DNA of 64,000 nucleotides from NCBI GenBank assembly GCA_047967505.1, contig CM106541.1. One strand, 5' to 3'. This document shows positions 1 through 11,700 of this stretch, in pieces. Under the pieces are notes generated by a model. That model had not been told where the DNA came from and ran no database searches. It worked only from the letters and a program-made list of their open reading frames with translations. The DNA is from Dipteris shenzhenensis. Lineage: Eukaryota > Polypodiophyta > Polypodiopsida > Gleicheniales. Every line of letters starts with the position of its first letter. The stretch's first letter is position 1. The position numbers were made by a program, and so were the translations under genes.

Positions 1-1160
1 GAAGCTCAAGTCAAACTTGTTGAGCATTCATCATCAACAAAGATGCAATGAACTTGTTTCATCTCTTTGATCCTTTGAACAGTCTTATCTCTTTTCACCA
101 TTTCCCTTGCCATTGCTTCTGCATAGCATAGTAGTTCACTACACACACAATATACTCCGTAAATATATATGAATGTACAAATAGCACTAAAGTTTATATG
201 ACTATTTGACTATTGAACATTATTGAAGTATTTTTGTGACATATCACATTTAAGAATGCAAGCAATGAACTCTACACACAAGCACACCATGCTCCATTCC
301 TACCTTCAAAACAACATGTATGACAAGACGTACTCATCCTAAAGCATTGCATTTGACTTTCCAAAAGAAATTACTTATCATTTGCACTTCATGGAGTGAG
401 TCTTTAATTAAGTGTGGCATAAGATAATAGTTAGATGAGAGCTAGAATTTATGTGTCTTCCTCCAATCAAAAGTATGTAGTCAAGCTAAAAGTAGCTCAC
501 TATGAGTCATAATGGTTTTTAAGAGGCTCAATAGCATTCTCATCACCCTCAATGTCTTGATCAAGAAGTTCCAATCGAGCTCTCTTTGCATTGGTGGTCT
601 GCATAAGTGGCTACACAACACTACTCACAATGAAAGCATCATTATTAAAAGAGAAGCATGCATGCCGATTTACCAAGCATGCTCTCATGAGAGGTGCAAC
701 ACCACATCCCATCTCCATGCACAAACCACCAGGAGGACACAAAAGGATCAATAGACACATAATGAAACTAACAGATTTCTGTAATGCTCCTCAAGCTGTC
801 TTTTGTATGTCAGGGAGATAATGAGTCCAGTGGTCACTCATTTGGCAAACAATCAACTTGTCAAAAAGAGGTTTACTCTCCGCATGGAATGTTGTTGGTT
901 TATGGCCCACATGCCTCACAAACACAAGCATGAAGGATCGCATTTGCAAGATGAAGGAACATATGTCATTGACATTTTATCTCTAACACCAGACAATGAT
1001 AAGAAGGAACTTCATGAACCCAACTCACCAACATATCTTCTCCTTCATGTACATTTATGTGACCATATGGAAGCTTTTCTAGCACAAATACACAACGGTC
1101 CATCTCCAATCCTTGTGCATGAACATATCATTCCATCCATGTAATACATGGTCCTTTTAT
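1..1160. other. AT-rich stretch, no gene recognised
   Basis: Short open frames occur on the plus strand, the longest about 113 codons, but none has a recognisable domain or codon pattern. I see no RNA gene and no clear mobile-element end. It may be the 3' flank of the minus-strand gene that follows, or part of that gene's last exons. Confidence 0.3.
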
Positions 1161-1167
1161 ATACAGA

Positions 1168-4100
1168 TCATACAAAATATCCATATTGTCTCTCAAAGAG
1201 CATCCATGCTCTAAGTCTTAAATGGAAGTAAAGCAAAAGAAGGAAGTAAATGGATGTAAATAGAAGCTTACCTACTGCCAATGGACAGATGAGGACCAAC
1301 CACCCATCATCATCCAACGTCGCTGCTGCAACTACAGCTATGCCATACTTCAAGTGATCCTCTATGAGTTTGTTCCATGACAGGAGGCCAGCATCTCCAC
1401 AAATCTCAAAACTAGTCGAAAAGTCAAGCAACATAAAGTTTGCAGCCCACTTCACCTTCTTGCCAAATCTCCTATAGTCTATTTCTTTTTGAGCCACTGC
1501 TAAGAAAAATTCATGAGCCTGCGTGTAAACACCATTCTTCTTCCCATCAACAAAGTCCAAGCCCATGGCAATATAATCTCCAATGGAAAAATTGCAAAGC
1601 AATGTGTCTCCTTGACACACAGTGGGATCCATAGGTGATGGATGATGAAAGACATAAGTGATCATCTCTTTCACAACCATCCTACTTCCTCTAATATACA
1701 ATATCATAAATATAACAATATTACCTTTTCTTGTAGTAATGAAAATGATATAACAATGAGTTATTGTATATAGAGAAATTGTTTCATGAAAGGAGAAATG
1801 ATTATACCTTGGTCTTGGCCAATGCTTTCGTGATGTTCTTTATCAACATGAGCTGGAATCTCTACGACAATTGTGCAAGTAAATTGAATCGGCCAATCTG
1901 CAACCAAAAATAGTTTCCACAACAATTGAACAAATTTATTAAAATGGTTTAATAAACACCTTCTTCATCCTGGGGTGGAACATCCTTCAGTGGTGGCATA
2001 GAAGTTGTATTCTTTTGACTCCCCTTGTCTTTCTTGCTTGTGGCCTTATCTTCACTTTTCTTGATTGTAGAATATTGTGTGAAGAGATCTCTCTCTCTTG
2101 TTAAAACTTGACCATCGGTGAAGTCAATCCACCAAGGGCAGTGTGCAAGTTCCCATTGAGACAATGCATGCATGATTCCTGGGTACATGCAACTTGCTAG
2201 GTTCCCAATCTCCAACCACCCTTTGGACTGTCTAGGCAAATCATTCAATTTTCCTTCTTGCACCAAGTGGGAGAGATACCTTAAATACATACAGTTTTTT
2301 ATTGTGTCAAAGTTCTTAGAAAGATACTGCAAGGTAACCTTAAACCACCCTTTGCACTGCCTAGGGAGATCTTTTGATTTTCCTTCTTGCACCAAGTGGG
2401 AGAGATACCATAAATATTCTGACATATTATTTAATGTTGTGTCAAAGTGCTCACAAAGATAATGCAACATAACAAAATAATTCAAAACTATACCTGAAAA
2501 CCACACGCTGTGCTGCTTGATCAAGCTTTGTTGCCTTCCTCTATGCTCCTCCGTCTCCTCTTCTCCCACTCTTGAGCTCAACCTTGCCATCCCTGGATCT
2601 CAAGGAAGCAAACATATGCTTTCATCCCTCCAATTTAATGTCCTCTATATATTGTTGTAGTGTATAATCTTCTAGCAAATCAAGTGGCTGGGTCATTGCA
2701 CAAAGTGCACATAAATCCTCCAATGCCATTGATGATTGGATCTCCACTTTCTCAAGGAATGTCTCCTTTGTTAACCACCTACTTGGAAAGAAATCAAACT
2801 AGCACATCAAAGAAAGAAATCCAACTAAGCATATACCATCTTGAGAAAATATAGGACAGGCATGAAACACTTACCCTTTATACTCATTATCTTTTGCAGA
2901 CATAAAATACATCTCCCTCATCCTCTTGTTAGCATCGAGAAGTGATAGCAACATGAGTCTCTTCTCATTTCTCAACTTTGCATTAGCAAGATAATTTAGC
3001 TTGGATAAGGTAACAATAGAATCATGACTTTCAAAGTGCAATGAAAAAACCTTTTTCTTCCACACATCACCAAGTTTAGGATCAAGGATGTTGAGCACCT
3101 AGGATGATTCAGCATAAGCAAAAAGATAAGATACTTCACATTAAAAGCCATCAATAGCATTCAAGAAAGAGATGGTCACATACCATTCCCATTTTATCTA
3201 AGTACTTTTTGTGAATTCTTGTACGCTCTTTGCGCTCATCCTCTACCCTCCTCTCTTCAGAAACTATCTTTCCGACATGTTCTATTGCTTGCATAAGGTC
3301 TCCAGTGTATTCAACCTATGAAATCAAGACCCTTGAGAAATAGTGAATGGATTAAACATGCTAATCTTGCTAAATGAAAATAATGAATACAATGAGAAAT
3401 GTGAATACAATAAAAATGAGCACACCTGAAACACCAAACGTGCAAGATATCCTCTTGTCAGGGTACCATTGTTTTTTCCCTTTTGAATCCCTTGTCCTTG
3501 CTTTTTCAATGACTACACATTGTTCACTAGTCAAAGTGCTAAGAAACAAGGTGACATCACACTCACATATATTGTTTGTGTTAACAAGAGTGTCTTGTAC
3601 ACTAGGTTTAATGATAGCATGCTCATTCAATCTGCACAAATAGACAAGGTTCAAATAGCATTTTAGTTAGTAGTTTCCATATCAAATCATCAAAGAAAAT
3701 ATTTTAATGTACTTACAAATTCATTCTTTGCAATCCAATAAGCAATGCAATCTCTGAAGTATAGTGAGGGTCTATAACTATGCACATCACCCTAATGTGT
3801 CTTGCCATAGTCTCCATGTAAGCCTCAAAAATCAATTGCATCCATGCAGTGGTACGATAATTGCCCTCCCATACATAAAACGTCTTCTTACACATAAATT
3901 TCCACTCTTTTTTACTTGCAAGCTTCTTTTCAAATTAACCTTCAACTTCCCTGCACAATGGTGTCCATGTTTTTCTGACTTCATTTGTGACTTTTGTTTC
4001 CTCCCCATTTGAAGTGCAAAGAGAAACAATGAAAGCCCCTTTTTCAGGTAAGTAACCTTCATATTGAAAAGCACTTTTAAGTGTTACCATGGCAAACCTC

Positions 4101-4560
4101 AGACCACATACACAAGCATATGGAATGATCCTACACAATGGTATTCGTGGACACTCATCAAAGCCAAGGAGTCTGCATCTGCCAATGACATCACCTCCTC
4201 TTTCCATCTCCACCTCCATTTCTACAAGATCCACATCTATCTCTTCATCCTCTTGTGGAAGTGACCGTCAATGTCTTCATCCATACCCTGAATTGCAACA
4301 CTATCCACTTCAAGAACCTCTCTTTCATTACCTACATTGTCATGCACAGATCCCTCACTCGAGGGGCACTCTCTTTTCCTTCTTTGTGCCCTTGCAGTAG
4401 TGGCAAGAGGAGGCTTTTTGTTTTCACAAAGCTTCAAAACCCTCTTCTTGACCATGATTCCAAGACTAAAATCCACCAATAACGAAAAGCAATCCATGAT
4501 GAAAAAACAATCAATCCATTGTTTGTCAAGCATTTGCTATATCAAGGTAGGCCAAAATTC
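1168..4560 (-). CDS. Unrecognised multi-exon gene
   Basis: Several minus-strand open segments are bounded by good GT-AG sites, which supports a spliced gene. Exons read by eye include about 4234-3940 (acidic start, then GRCRLLGFDECPRIP), 3905-3717 (contains YVWEGNYRTTAWM, with a strong GTAAGT donor), 3631-3426, 3315-3184 (charged, helical), 3098-2875, a segment within 2590-1949, 1897-1808, and one ending at 1272 with a GTAAGC donor. The G-N-[HY]-R element faintly recalls ParB/Srx-like folds; that is only a resemblance. The segment at 2200-2460 holds two in-frame copies of a 43-residue unit (YLSHLVQEGK...DLPRQ). The joins of the last two exons do not agree in phase by my reading, so the exon set is incomplete or the gene is partly decayed. 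I do not recognise the family and assign no function. Confidence 0.42.
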
Positions 4561-4599
4561 ACCTTTTTGCTCCAAGATTAAGCACAAGTGCAACACTAG

Positions 4600-5720
4600 T
4601 ATGTCCTCCTAAATTTGCACGAGAAACAAATTTTTGCATAGCGTATTAATATGCTGAGCTAAAACCTGCAAATTGCCTTGTTTAATGACCTCTAAAATCT
4701 TGCCTTCCTCAAGCACAAATCTGGAATTGTCATAATGTTTGGAACCGCACATTAATACATTGCTCTGGCCAACAAGTCACTACCTAAAAGACATCATTCT
4801 TGCCAACAAATCACCTCAATGGAGAATTGATAAAAGGCAAACTATAAAATCTTTGTAGCATGAGACAATGGCAGAGCATTTGAAACAATGCAAGATTAAA
4901 AGGTTTCCCACCACGTATTAATACACGTGCTCTACCAATGAAAAAAATGCATTTAGAGCTTACCTAAAAGATTTTATCTCCATGGCTCTAGTCAAGTTGG
5001 AGATGACGATCTGATCAAAAAGCTTTGTGATTTGTGAGGGAGTGGCAATTCAAACAGTGATTTAATTAAAGAGGAAGTGATAATTCAAACTAAGAGGAAG
5101 TGATGATTCAAGCATAAACTACTTTGTCTTGTCGAGGACAGAGGGCTTGCATGGAAGGAAGTCAGTTCAACTTACTATGATACAAGTTTGGCACCACATA
5201 TTAATATGCAGTGCTCAAGCCATGAAAGGGCAAAAATCCATGTCGGTTCCATGGACAAAGAGCTTGTAGAGAAGGCACTCATTTCAGCTTATATAATACA
5301 ATTTGGCACCGTGTATTAATAAGCAGTGCTCAAGCCATGAAAGGGAGGCTAGAGTATAGAGGCTGGAGGAGCGAGCGAGTGAATGAGAGGAAAGCCAAGA
5401 GGAGCGAATGAGAGGAAAGCCAAGAAGGGCTGCATGAAAGGGAGGCTAGAGTCTAGAGGCTTTTTTGCTGTAGCAGGAGCAAGCGAGCGAATGAGAGGAA
5501 AGCTAACAGAGAGACAGCTGAGTAGGAGCACAAGGAGACAACTGAACTGAGGAGTCATAAGAAGCAACTAAAGAGCAAGAGAGGTTGCGATTCATAACGA
5601 AAGAGAATTGCATATACCAATTTTGCTTTGTCACAGGTTTGCGGGACAATGGCATATACCAGTTTTGCTTTGTCACAGGCTTGCGAGCAAGTGTAGCTGA
5701 AGATACGCAACCCATCTCGC
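4600..5720. repeat. Degenerate repeat cluster with ATTAATA cores
   Basis: A short element centred on TATTAATA, often followed by GTGCTC and a CCA-rich tail, recurs near 4645, 4750, 4915, 5200 and 5310. The last two lie in a clearer direct repeat of about 65 bp (about 5163-5230 and 5278-5345) ending in CAAGCCATGAAAGGG. Further on, GCGAATGAGAGGAAAGC-like units recur near 5375, 5404 and 5490. A unit of about 39 bp containing TTTTGCTTTGTCACAGG is duplicated at about 5609-5687. No gene is evident. Confidence 0.5.
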
Positions 5721-5838
5721 CTTAGGCTGGAATAGAATTAAGATTTTGCCAAAAGGTGCAGGCCTATTCTAAGCACAGTAGCAGAGTAGAGAATGCTATG
5801 ATTGAAACGAGCAAATAGAAGGAAAAAGCCGCAATGCA

Positions 5839-6225
5839 ATGAAAAGATTGAGCAAGACGCACAAGCTTTTGCAGCAAATAGTATCTCTATTTTTGCACCT
5901 CCCAAAGACACGGGCTTACTATTGTCTCCCACATGACCGTGAAAGAGTTACCAGATGTGCAATTCATATGGGTATGCACAACCACCCTGTGGAACAAGGG
6001 ATCTCAAGGCAAGAAAGACAACAAGTTGAGGACATGGTTTTGATGCGTGCTAAGGTGTCTCAAAATGCATCCTGTAAGAACATTGAGATGAAAGTTACAA
6101 GAGACATATTGATGGATATGTTGCTTGTTGATGAAGACACTAAGCATGAAGAATTAACTAAGACAAGGCTTAATGAAATGCTGGAAACAATAACCCCTTT
6201 GTGCCATCAGATGAGCCTTCAAAGA
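5839..6225 (+). pseudogene. Possible MULE/FAR1-type zinc-binding fragment
   Basis: The frame contains a cysteine followed by GMHNHPV, resembling the C..H-x-H end of the DNA-binding domain in Mutator-like transposases and FAR1/WRKY-GCM1 zinc fingers. A helical, charged region follows. No transposase catalytic core is present, and the frame runs on into unrelated retroelement sequence. I judge it a transposon scrap; the family is uncertain. Confidence 0.3.
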
Positions 6226-6480
6226 TCTAGAACTATGGTCTTCAACACCTCACGAGCAGTGACTAACCGACTCACTTTCACCTATCATGGTCAACCAATC
6301 GAGATAGCGCAGTCATACACATATTTGGGAGCAATCTTCACAGGACCCATCTTCACGATGAAGCATGCAGCCTAGGCATGACTCATTCGAGGGCTCGGAT
6401 TTCCCTATTGACTCAGGGCAAGAAGACTATTCGATCATTCAGGACCTTGCTCATCGGTCTTTGAGCATCACACTTCCTCA
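6226..6480 (+). pseudogene. LINE reverse transcriptase C-terminal scrap
   Basis: The frame carries MVFNTSR followed about 25 residues later by YTYLGAIFTG, the signature of the region after the LINE RT palm (K-x-x-x-M-x-F then YLG). Past an in-frame stop near 6373 it continues with an ARLIRGL-like stretch typical of the same elements. The rest of the LINE is absent. It shares its reading frame with the preceding zinc-finger-like scrap, so this is a composite of decayed elements. Confidence 0.45.
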
Positions 6481-6559
6481 ACTAATAGCATTAAGCCCTA
6501 AGGTGAGACGTGAGCTGTAGCAAGGTCTCTCAACAAGGAGGAGCAAGAAAAAGGGAAAG

Positions 6560-7095
6560 GTACGAGAGATTTCTTCTATCTTTGAAGAAGTTGATCGGCA
6601 CCCACATCCAGTAGATGTCATCATAGATAATTGCCATATCAAAAGTATGTGTATTGATGGGGAGCTGCATGTAATATCATGGGCCCCTGTATCATGAAGA
6701 AGATGAATTTGAAATGCACAAGGCATTCCTCCACTCGAATCAAGGTAATAGATGGTTGATGCATCACCACCCTGGGAGTCATTGAGGATTTGCCTATCAC
6801 TGTCAATGGGTTGACCACCACCATCAATTTCTATGTAGTGGACATTGAAGTGGACATTGAAGATATAGGCACGAGTTACCTAGCCATACTCAAGAGACTG
6901 TGGTTGAGAAAGAGTGATGTAGTCAGCTATTGGAAGACAAGACACATGCCTTTTGGTGCTTCAAAGGAGAAGATCCCGATGCAACCAGGTGCCACTAAAC
7001 CAAAAGAAGAAGTGGAGCAAGACAGTGATACTCTCTCATCCTCGGTGTCTGAATCAATGGAAGATTCAAAAGGAGGGGAGGAGTTCTCATAGGAA
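6560..7095 (+). pseudogene. Ty3/gypsy protease remnant
   Basis: The translated frames show VDVIIDNCHIKSMCIDGE (the start of a retropepsin-like domain with its aspartate region altered) and, from 6790, LPITVNGLTTTINFYVVD, then YLAILKRLWLR, matching the YxxILGRPWL block near the end of gypsy proteases. Stops and a frameshift separate the pieces. No gag, RT or integrase adjoins it. A similar but distinct protease remnant lies at 62.9-63.3 kb. Confidence 0.5.
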
Positions 7096-7235
7096 TAAAT
7101 TTACACTCCCACGAGGTGAAGGAGACCTACAGAGAGCTGCAGACTGAGCTAGTAAGTGCTGCCTACCTAGGCTGATCTACAGGCAGTAAGGTAGAGAGAA
7201 CCCCTCTGGACAGATATTCTACATACACTCGAGGT

Positions 7236-7347
7236 GGAGCATGCGGGCTCAGAGATCTAGAAGTGCTTGACATCTAGTAGAAGAACCTTTTGGAGCATGC
7301 GGGCTCAGAGATCTAGAAGTGCTTGACATCTAGTAGGAGAACCTTTT
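7236..7347. repeat. 56-bp tandem duplication
   Basis: A unit starting GGAGCATGCGGGCTCAGAGA and ending AACCTTTT occurs twice head to tail with a 56-bp period and one visible difference (TAGAAG versus TAGGAG). Confidence 0.85.
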
Positions 7348-7359
7348 GGTATTGTATCC

Positions 7360-7565
7360 TGTCCTACTTGAGGATGGGCGGAAATATAAAGAGTTGCTTG
7401 TATATTTGTCTCTGAGCATTGTCTATTTGCTGGCTTGCACATCTATGCACATAAGTTAAGAAGTTTGTGATTCCACACCCCACACCACACTATGTGAGCT
7501 CCTGGGCAATACTATCAGTCTTCCGCTGTGCGTACCCTCTGTTGGATCATTTCTAACATTCTGAT
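7360..7565 (+). repeat. Copia-type LTR fragment
   Basis: This stretch matches the LTR end at about 38000-38199 over its last ~130 bp: AAGAAGTTTGTGATTCCACA, then TGTGAGCTCCTGGGCA, then GCTGTGCGTACCCT, ending in TTTCTAACAT. At the 38 kb copy the same end is followed directly by a tRNA-Met-type primer-binding site; here it is not. It is therefore a solo or truncated LTR of the same family. Confidence 0.6.
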
Positions 7566-7584
7566 CTCTAAGATGATTGACACC

Positions 7585-8108
7585 TGACACATCCCAGCAC
7601 TCCTGAAACCTCTGATCTGCAAGCAAACACAAGAACACACACAACGTGAGAAAACTCAGCAGGCTGCTCACCACCCAACCATGACATCTACGGGGTGTGA
7701 TCCCGAATCAAGAGATGTCCCCTCCGAGCCACGAGCTGAGCTACTGGCACGAACTCCCAACCAGATCCAAATCAGCCTGGTGTCCCATACCACCAAGTGG
7801 CGCTGTGAAGCCTAGGATCTACTGCTGGGCCTTGGGCTACGCTATGATGCAGGTGCGCGTCCGCAACTCAATCCAGGATCACAGACCTAGCACCTCGGAA
7901 TGAAACTTGCTCCCATCGGCTCCCTGAGAACTGAACCTCTGGGCCCCTTATATAGACTCGGGCCCCAAGCGCCAAAAAGAGCAGAGACCTCTAACTGGTT
8001 CGTACCCTTGCCACTCAACCCGAGAATCAAGCCTGCCTAACTCCCTAGGCTACCTGAGCTAGTCTCATGTACCCAGTACATGTCAGATACCAATCCGTGC
8101 ACATGACA
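7585..8108 (-). repeat. 3' LTR of outer gypsy element
   Basis: 524 bp, closely matching 17937-18466 throughout. Just inside it (8109-8123), the minus strand reads a purine-rich tract (AGAGGAGGGGAAGTA) consistent with the polypurine tract. Confidence 0.88.
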
Positions 8109-8121
8109 TACTTCCCCTCCT

Positions 8122-9266
8122 CTAAGAACTCACTCCTGAGTTCGCTAAAAAACCCGGGAATGTTCTCTGGAGGTTCTGTAATGTCTCCCATGTTGCATCC
8201 TCCTCAACACGATCCTCCCACTTGATCTTGTATTCCGTGATAGTTCTATTACGAATCTGTCTTTCACGAAATTCAAGAATACACTCGAGTTCGTGGGGAA
8301 TAAAAGTCAAATCTGTAACTTCTATTATTTCTTGAGGAGAAACAAGTTGATCATCCGCACCCAATACTTCTTTCAGTCTACTGACATGAAAGACTGAATG
8401 TACTTTAACATCAGGAGGCAATTCTAGTCGATATGCAACTAGACCGATTCTTTTAATAACCTTGAATGGACCACAGTATCTGGGGGATAATTTCTGAACC
8501 AAACCAGTACTTAGGCTCTTGGATTCCTTGGGAATTCACAAATATACCATCGTTCCTTCAGAGAACTCTCTAGGTGAACGATGTCTATTAGCATAAAATA
8601 TGTCCCGATCTTGGGCACTTCTAATAGACTCTTTGGCAAACTGCAACATTTCCTGCATGTCTTGCAAGAAGGTCTTTGCAGCATCATTTTAAATTCCTTT
8701 TAACCCAACCATAATTGGTGACTTAGGTTGAAACCCGTACATAAGCATAAAAGGACTGTAACCAGTACTCGAATGCTTTGCACTGTTGTAAGCAAATTCT
8801 ATCATAGGTAGATAATCTTCCCATGAACACTATCTCTTAGAAACATATGCCCGAAGCATGTCTTCAACCAATTGGTTAACCTTCTCTATACTGCCATCGG
8901 ATTGTGCATGATCTGAGGAACTCATACTTAAGAGTAGTTTCTAGCTTCTCAAAAAGAAGTGTCCAAAAGTTACTTGTAAACTTTGAGTCCCTGTCACTGA
9001 CTATGTCAGAGGGCAAACCATACAGCTTAAACAAGTGGTCCACAAACTCGTGAGCCAGCTGAACATGTTCTAGTAGGTAAGAATCTAGCCATTTTTGTCA
9101 GACGGTCGACTATGACCCAAATGGAGTCATGACCCTTGCATGTTCGAGGCAAACCAGTAATACAATCCATGGAAATACTTTCCCATTTATTACTTGGAAT
9201 TAGCAATGGCTGTAATACACCCGCACTTCTAAGGCGTTCTGCCTTAGTGTAACATGCAACGGTTAT
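8122..9266 (-). pseudogene. Outer gypsy integrase core (decayed) and chromodomain
   Basis: On the minus strand, 9260 downward encodes the integrase core, including [17 protein letters not shown] and, in another frame, [22 protein letters not shown], so a frameshift lies between the catalytic blocks. The open segment 8502-8122 (126 codons) holds the integrase C-terminal SH3-like part ([17 protein letters not shown], then [10 protein letters not shown]) and a chromodomain ([16 protein letters not shown]). Chromodomains of this class are known to guide insertion to particular chromatin. The upstream half of the integrase is across the nested insertion at 13.6 kb. Confidence 0.8.
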
Positions 9267-9267
9267 C

Positions 9268-10460
9268 TGATCGTGTAATTCACAGCAAGACCTTCTTTAA
9301 ACCTTTAGCGAGGAATGAGCATTGTTTACCATAGCGAGAGGAAGGAGATGAGGGTAGAGAGAGAGTAGAGTCGACAACTAATTGGATCCCTGTACCCACT
9401 GAGGGCCCCCTCCCCCAATCAGGGGAGAATTTGCTTTATACTTGGAGAACTGAGAAATACAAAGAACACTCTTCAAGAGAGCACAGAACACGCTTCTGAA
9501 GAGCTCACTGTGCACACGTATAGCAGACCCAAAGACCTGAGAGGCAACGCCAACCAATACGGAGACCTTGATGCTGTCCACACTAACGATGTAGGACGCT
9601 TCTGCAAGGCAAGGAAGAGGCTTGTGCTGTCTAGCGGAATATAGGGTTACTGCGTGAGTGAGAGAGTGAAAAGCTAGAAGTGATAGATCCTATGAGAGAA
9701 CTGAGAGATGACGGAAATATAGAACTGAGAGTGAGCTGTGTAAACTGTAAAAGAGAGCTGAGAAAGCTGAGGAAACAGTGTCCAAACCTCTCTCCGTTTG
9801 CTGGTCCAAACCTCCGACTGTTGTGCTACGTGGTCACCTTCAGATCAGGCTGAACTGATGGCCAAGGGACTGAGGCTAGAGCAGGGCCAGATCTGAGGAT
9901 CTCAGGGGCTGCACAGGAGGCTGAAGTGGAGCTGTAGGAGGACTGAAGGCAGGAGCAAACTGAATGAGAAAACAGGGCAGCCAAGGGGCCCTCTTATAGG
10001 GCTGGACTGAGCCAACCCAGTCTGTAAACAGACTGACTCAGTCTGTATTACAGACTCAGTCTGTTTTACAGACTGGCTGGCCTACAACCAGCCTATAAAA
10101 AGCCCTCCTTGGCTCATTTGCCAGGGGAGTTTTTGGGCAGCCTTTGCAGGCTGCCTTCCCTACTTACCTGTCCAGCCTTTGGGGACCCTAAAGGGACTCC
10201 TAACCTAGGCTAAGACCTAAACTATAAGATGGAAACACTTAACCTACTGTTCTCCAGTGGGTACTCGTGAACAAGAACTGACTACTGACTTGACCTAAGG
10301 CTGAGAGACTGACCTACGTAGCTTGTGCCTGACTGTCCCTGGACAAGGGCTCACAAAGGGGTCACAGCATACGACAAAATCTCCTATCTGGGAACTATAA
10401 TGCACTTGTCGATGTAGCCACTGTGTCACCTTGCACCCAAGTGCAGGGGTGCATGTGACA
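9268..10460 (-). repeat. 3' LTR of inner gypsy element
   Basis: About 1.19 kb. The right end (GCATGTGACA) is exact and matches the right LTR remnant. The left end is placed by where the host integrase frame resumes, so it is good to a few bases. The segment 9834-10460 aligns with 12942-13568. Confidence 0.75.
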
Positions 10461-10525
10461 TTCCCTCCTTAACTTGGCGGTAGGTTCATTGCTTCCAAGT
10501 AGTCCGCCAATATCTGGGGAAACTC

Positions 10526-11056
10526 CTAGAAAAAATCTTCGTCCAACCACACTGCTTCATGGGTACCTCGATCACGAAACTTGGTGTAAAACTCTCGGAT
10601 CCTGCGTCTTGACCCATGCTTGAATTTATGAAGAAGGATCTGTTCTGGCTGCAAAACTTCGGCTTCATCAAGAACTTCAGGTTGTTGCTCGTCGGAAATC
10701 TCTGAAAGAGAAGGCCCAAAATATGGCTTCAACCAAGCTACATGGAACACGTTGTGCATAGTCCAACTGTCTGGTAGGCGTAACTTCATTGAGACATCGT
10801 TGATCTTTTGAATAATAGGGAATGGTCCGAAGCTCCTGAAGGACAGCTTAGGGCATCGCTTGCCCACCTGCTTCAATTGTTGCTTGATAATGCGTAAATA
10901 CACCCATTGACCCTCTTTATACTGGACATCTCGTCTGGATTTGTTAGCTTGGCATGTATACGATGCTTCAGCTTTGGCAATGCGGCTTTTCACGGACTCC
11001 GTAATCTCTGCCATGGATTCGGTGGTTTTGTTGGCTTCAAGAGATGGAGACACCAT
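10526..11056 (-). pseudogene. Inner gypsy integrase C-terminus with chromodomain-like end
   Basis: 176 open codons. The frame reads from a late integrase helical region (ANKSRRDVQYKEGQWVYLRI) through the SH3-like fold (LSFRSFGPFPIIQKIN, then NVFHVAWLKPYFG) to a chromodomain-like end (RRRIREFYTKFRDRGTHEAV). It lies just upstream of the left LTR, the normal place for the pol 3' end. The catalytic core is in the next open segment in another frame. Confidence 0.72.
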
Positions 11057-11069
11057 CCGGGTGAGGAGT

Positions 11070-11700
11070 GAGGTAAATCACCGTCCAAACGCCGCTTCAT
11101 AAGGTGTGCGACCAATACTCGAAGAATAGGTATCGTTCAAATGGCCTACACAAGCAGAAGAAACTGCTCCCACTTTCCCTGAGCATCATGACAATATGAT
11201 TTCAAAATATCAAATGCCATACCATTATACTTTTTCGTCTCGCCGTTCGATTGCGATGGAAAGCGCTGGACATCTGCAGCTTAGTACCAAAATTATTAAA
11301 CAAGGCTCACCAAAAGTTAGACGTAAACTTAAAGTCCATGTCGGATGCGATGGTCTTTGGCAACCCTCCAATGGGATACCAATACTTGATAAACAAACGA
11401 GCTACATCTTCAGCGCTGGCTGTTTGTTTGCAGGAAATGAGCATACGTTCTAATTCCTCCTCCATAGACTTTGAAAGTCGATAAGGGAACTTACTTGGAG
11501 GGGTCGAGTCCGGAAGTAGATCGATGTGATGGTCTTCCGGTCGGTTGGGAGGTAGCTGGGGTGGCAGATCGTCCCGGAGCATGATGTCTTTGAACTCTTG
11601 GAGTAGATCCACCATTGCTTGCCCCATCGGAGGAGCAGCTTAAAGTGCAGTGATATGGCACTGGACATAGACAAGTGCACACATGGCACCCTTGCGGACG
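11070..11700 (-). pseudogene. Inner gypsy: RT N-terminus joined in frame to integrase core
   Basis: The open segment 11627-11307 starts with the region before the RT palm (LLQEFKDIMLRDDLPPQLPP, then PPSKFPYRLSKSMEEELERM). It passes without a break into integrase core sequence (ISCKQTASAEDVARLFIKYW, then GGLPKTIASDMDFKFTSNFW). The YxDD active site, RNase H and the integrase zinc domain are missing, so a deletion of roughly 2 kb has fused the two ends in phase. Decayed integrase continues to about 11070. Confidence 0.75.

Noticed and set aside
803-1144. 113-codon plus-strand frame
   Set aside because: No recognisable motif, atypical composition and no splice or promoter support.
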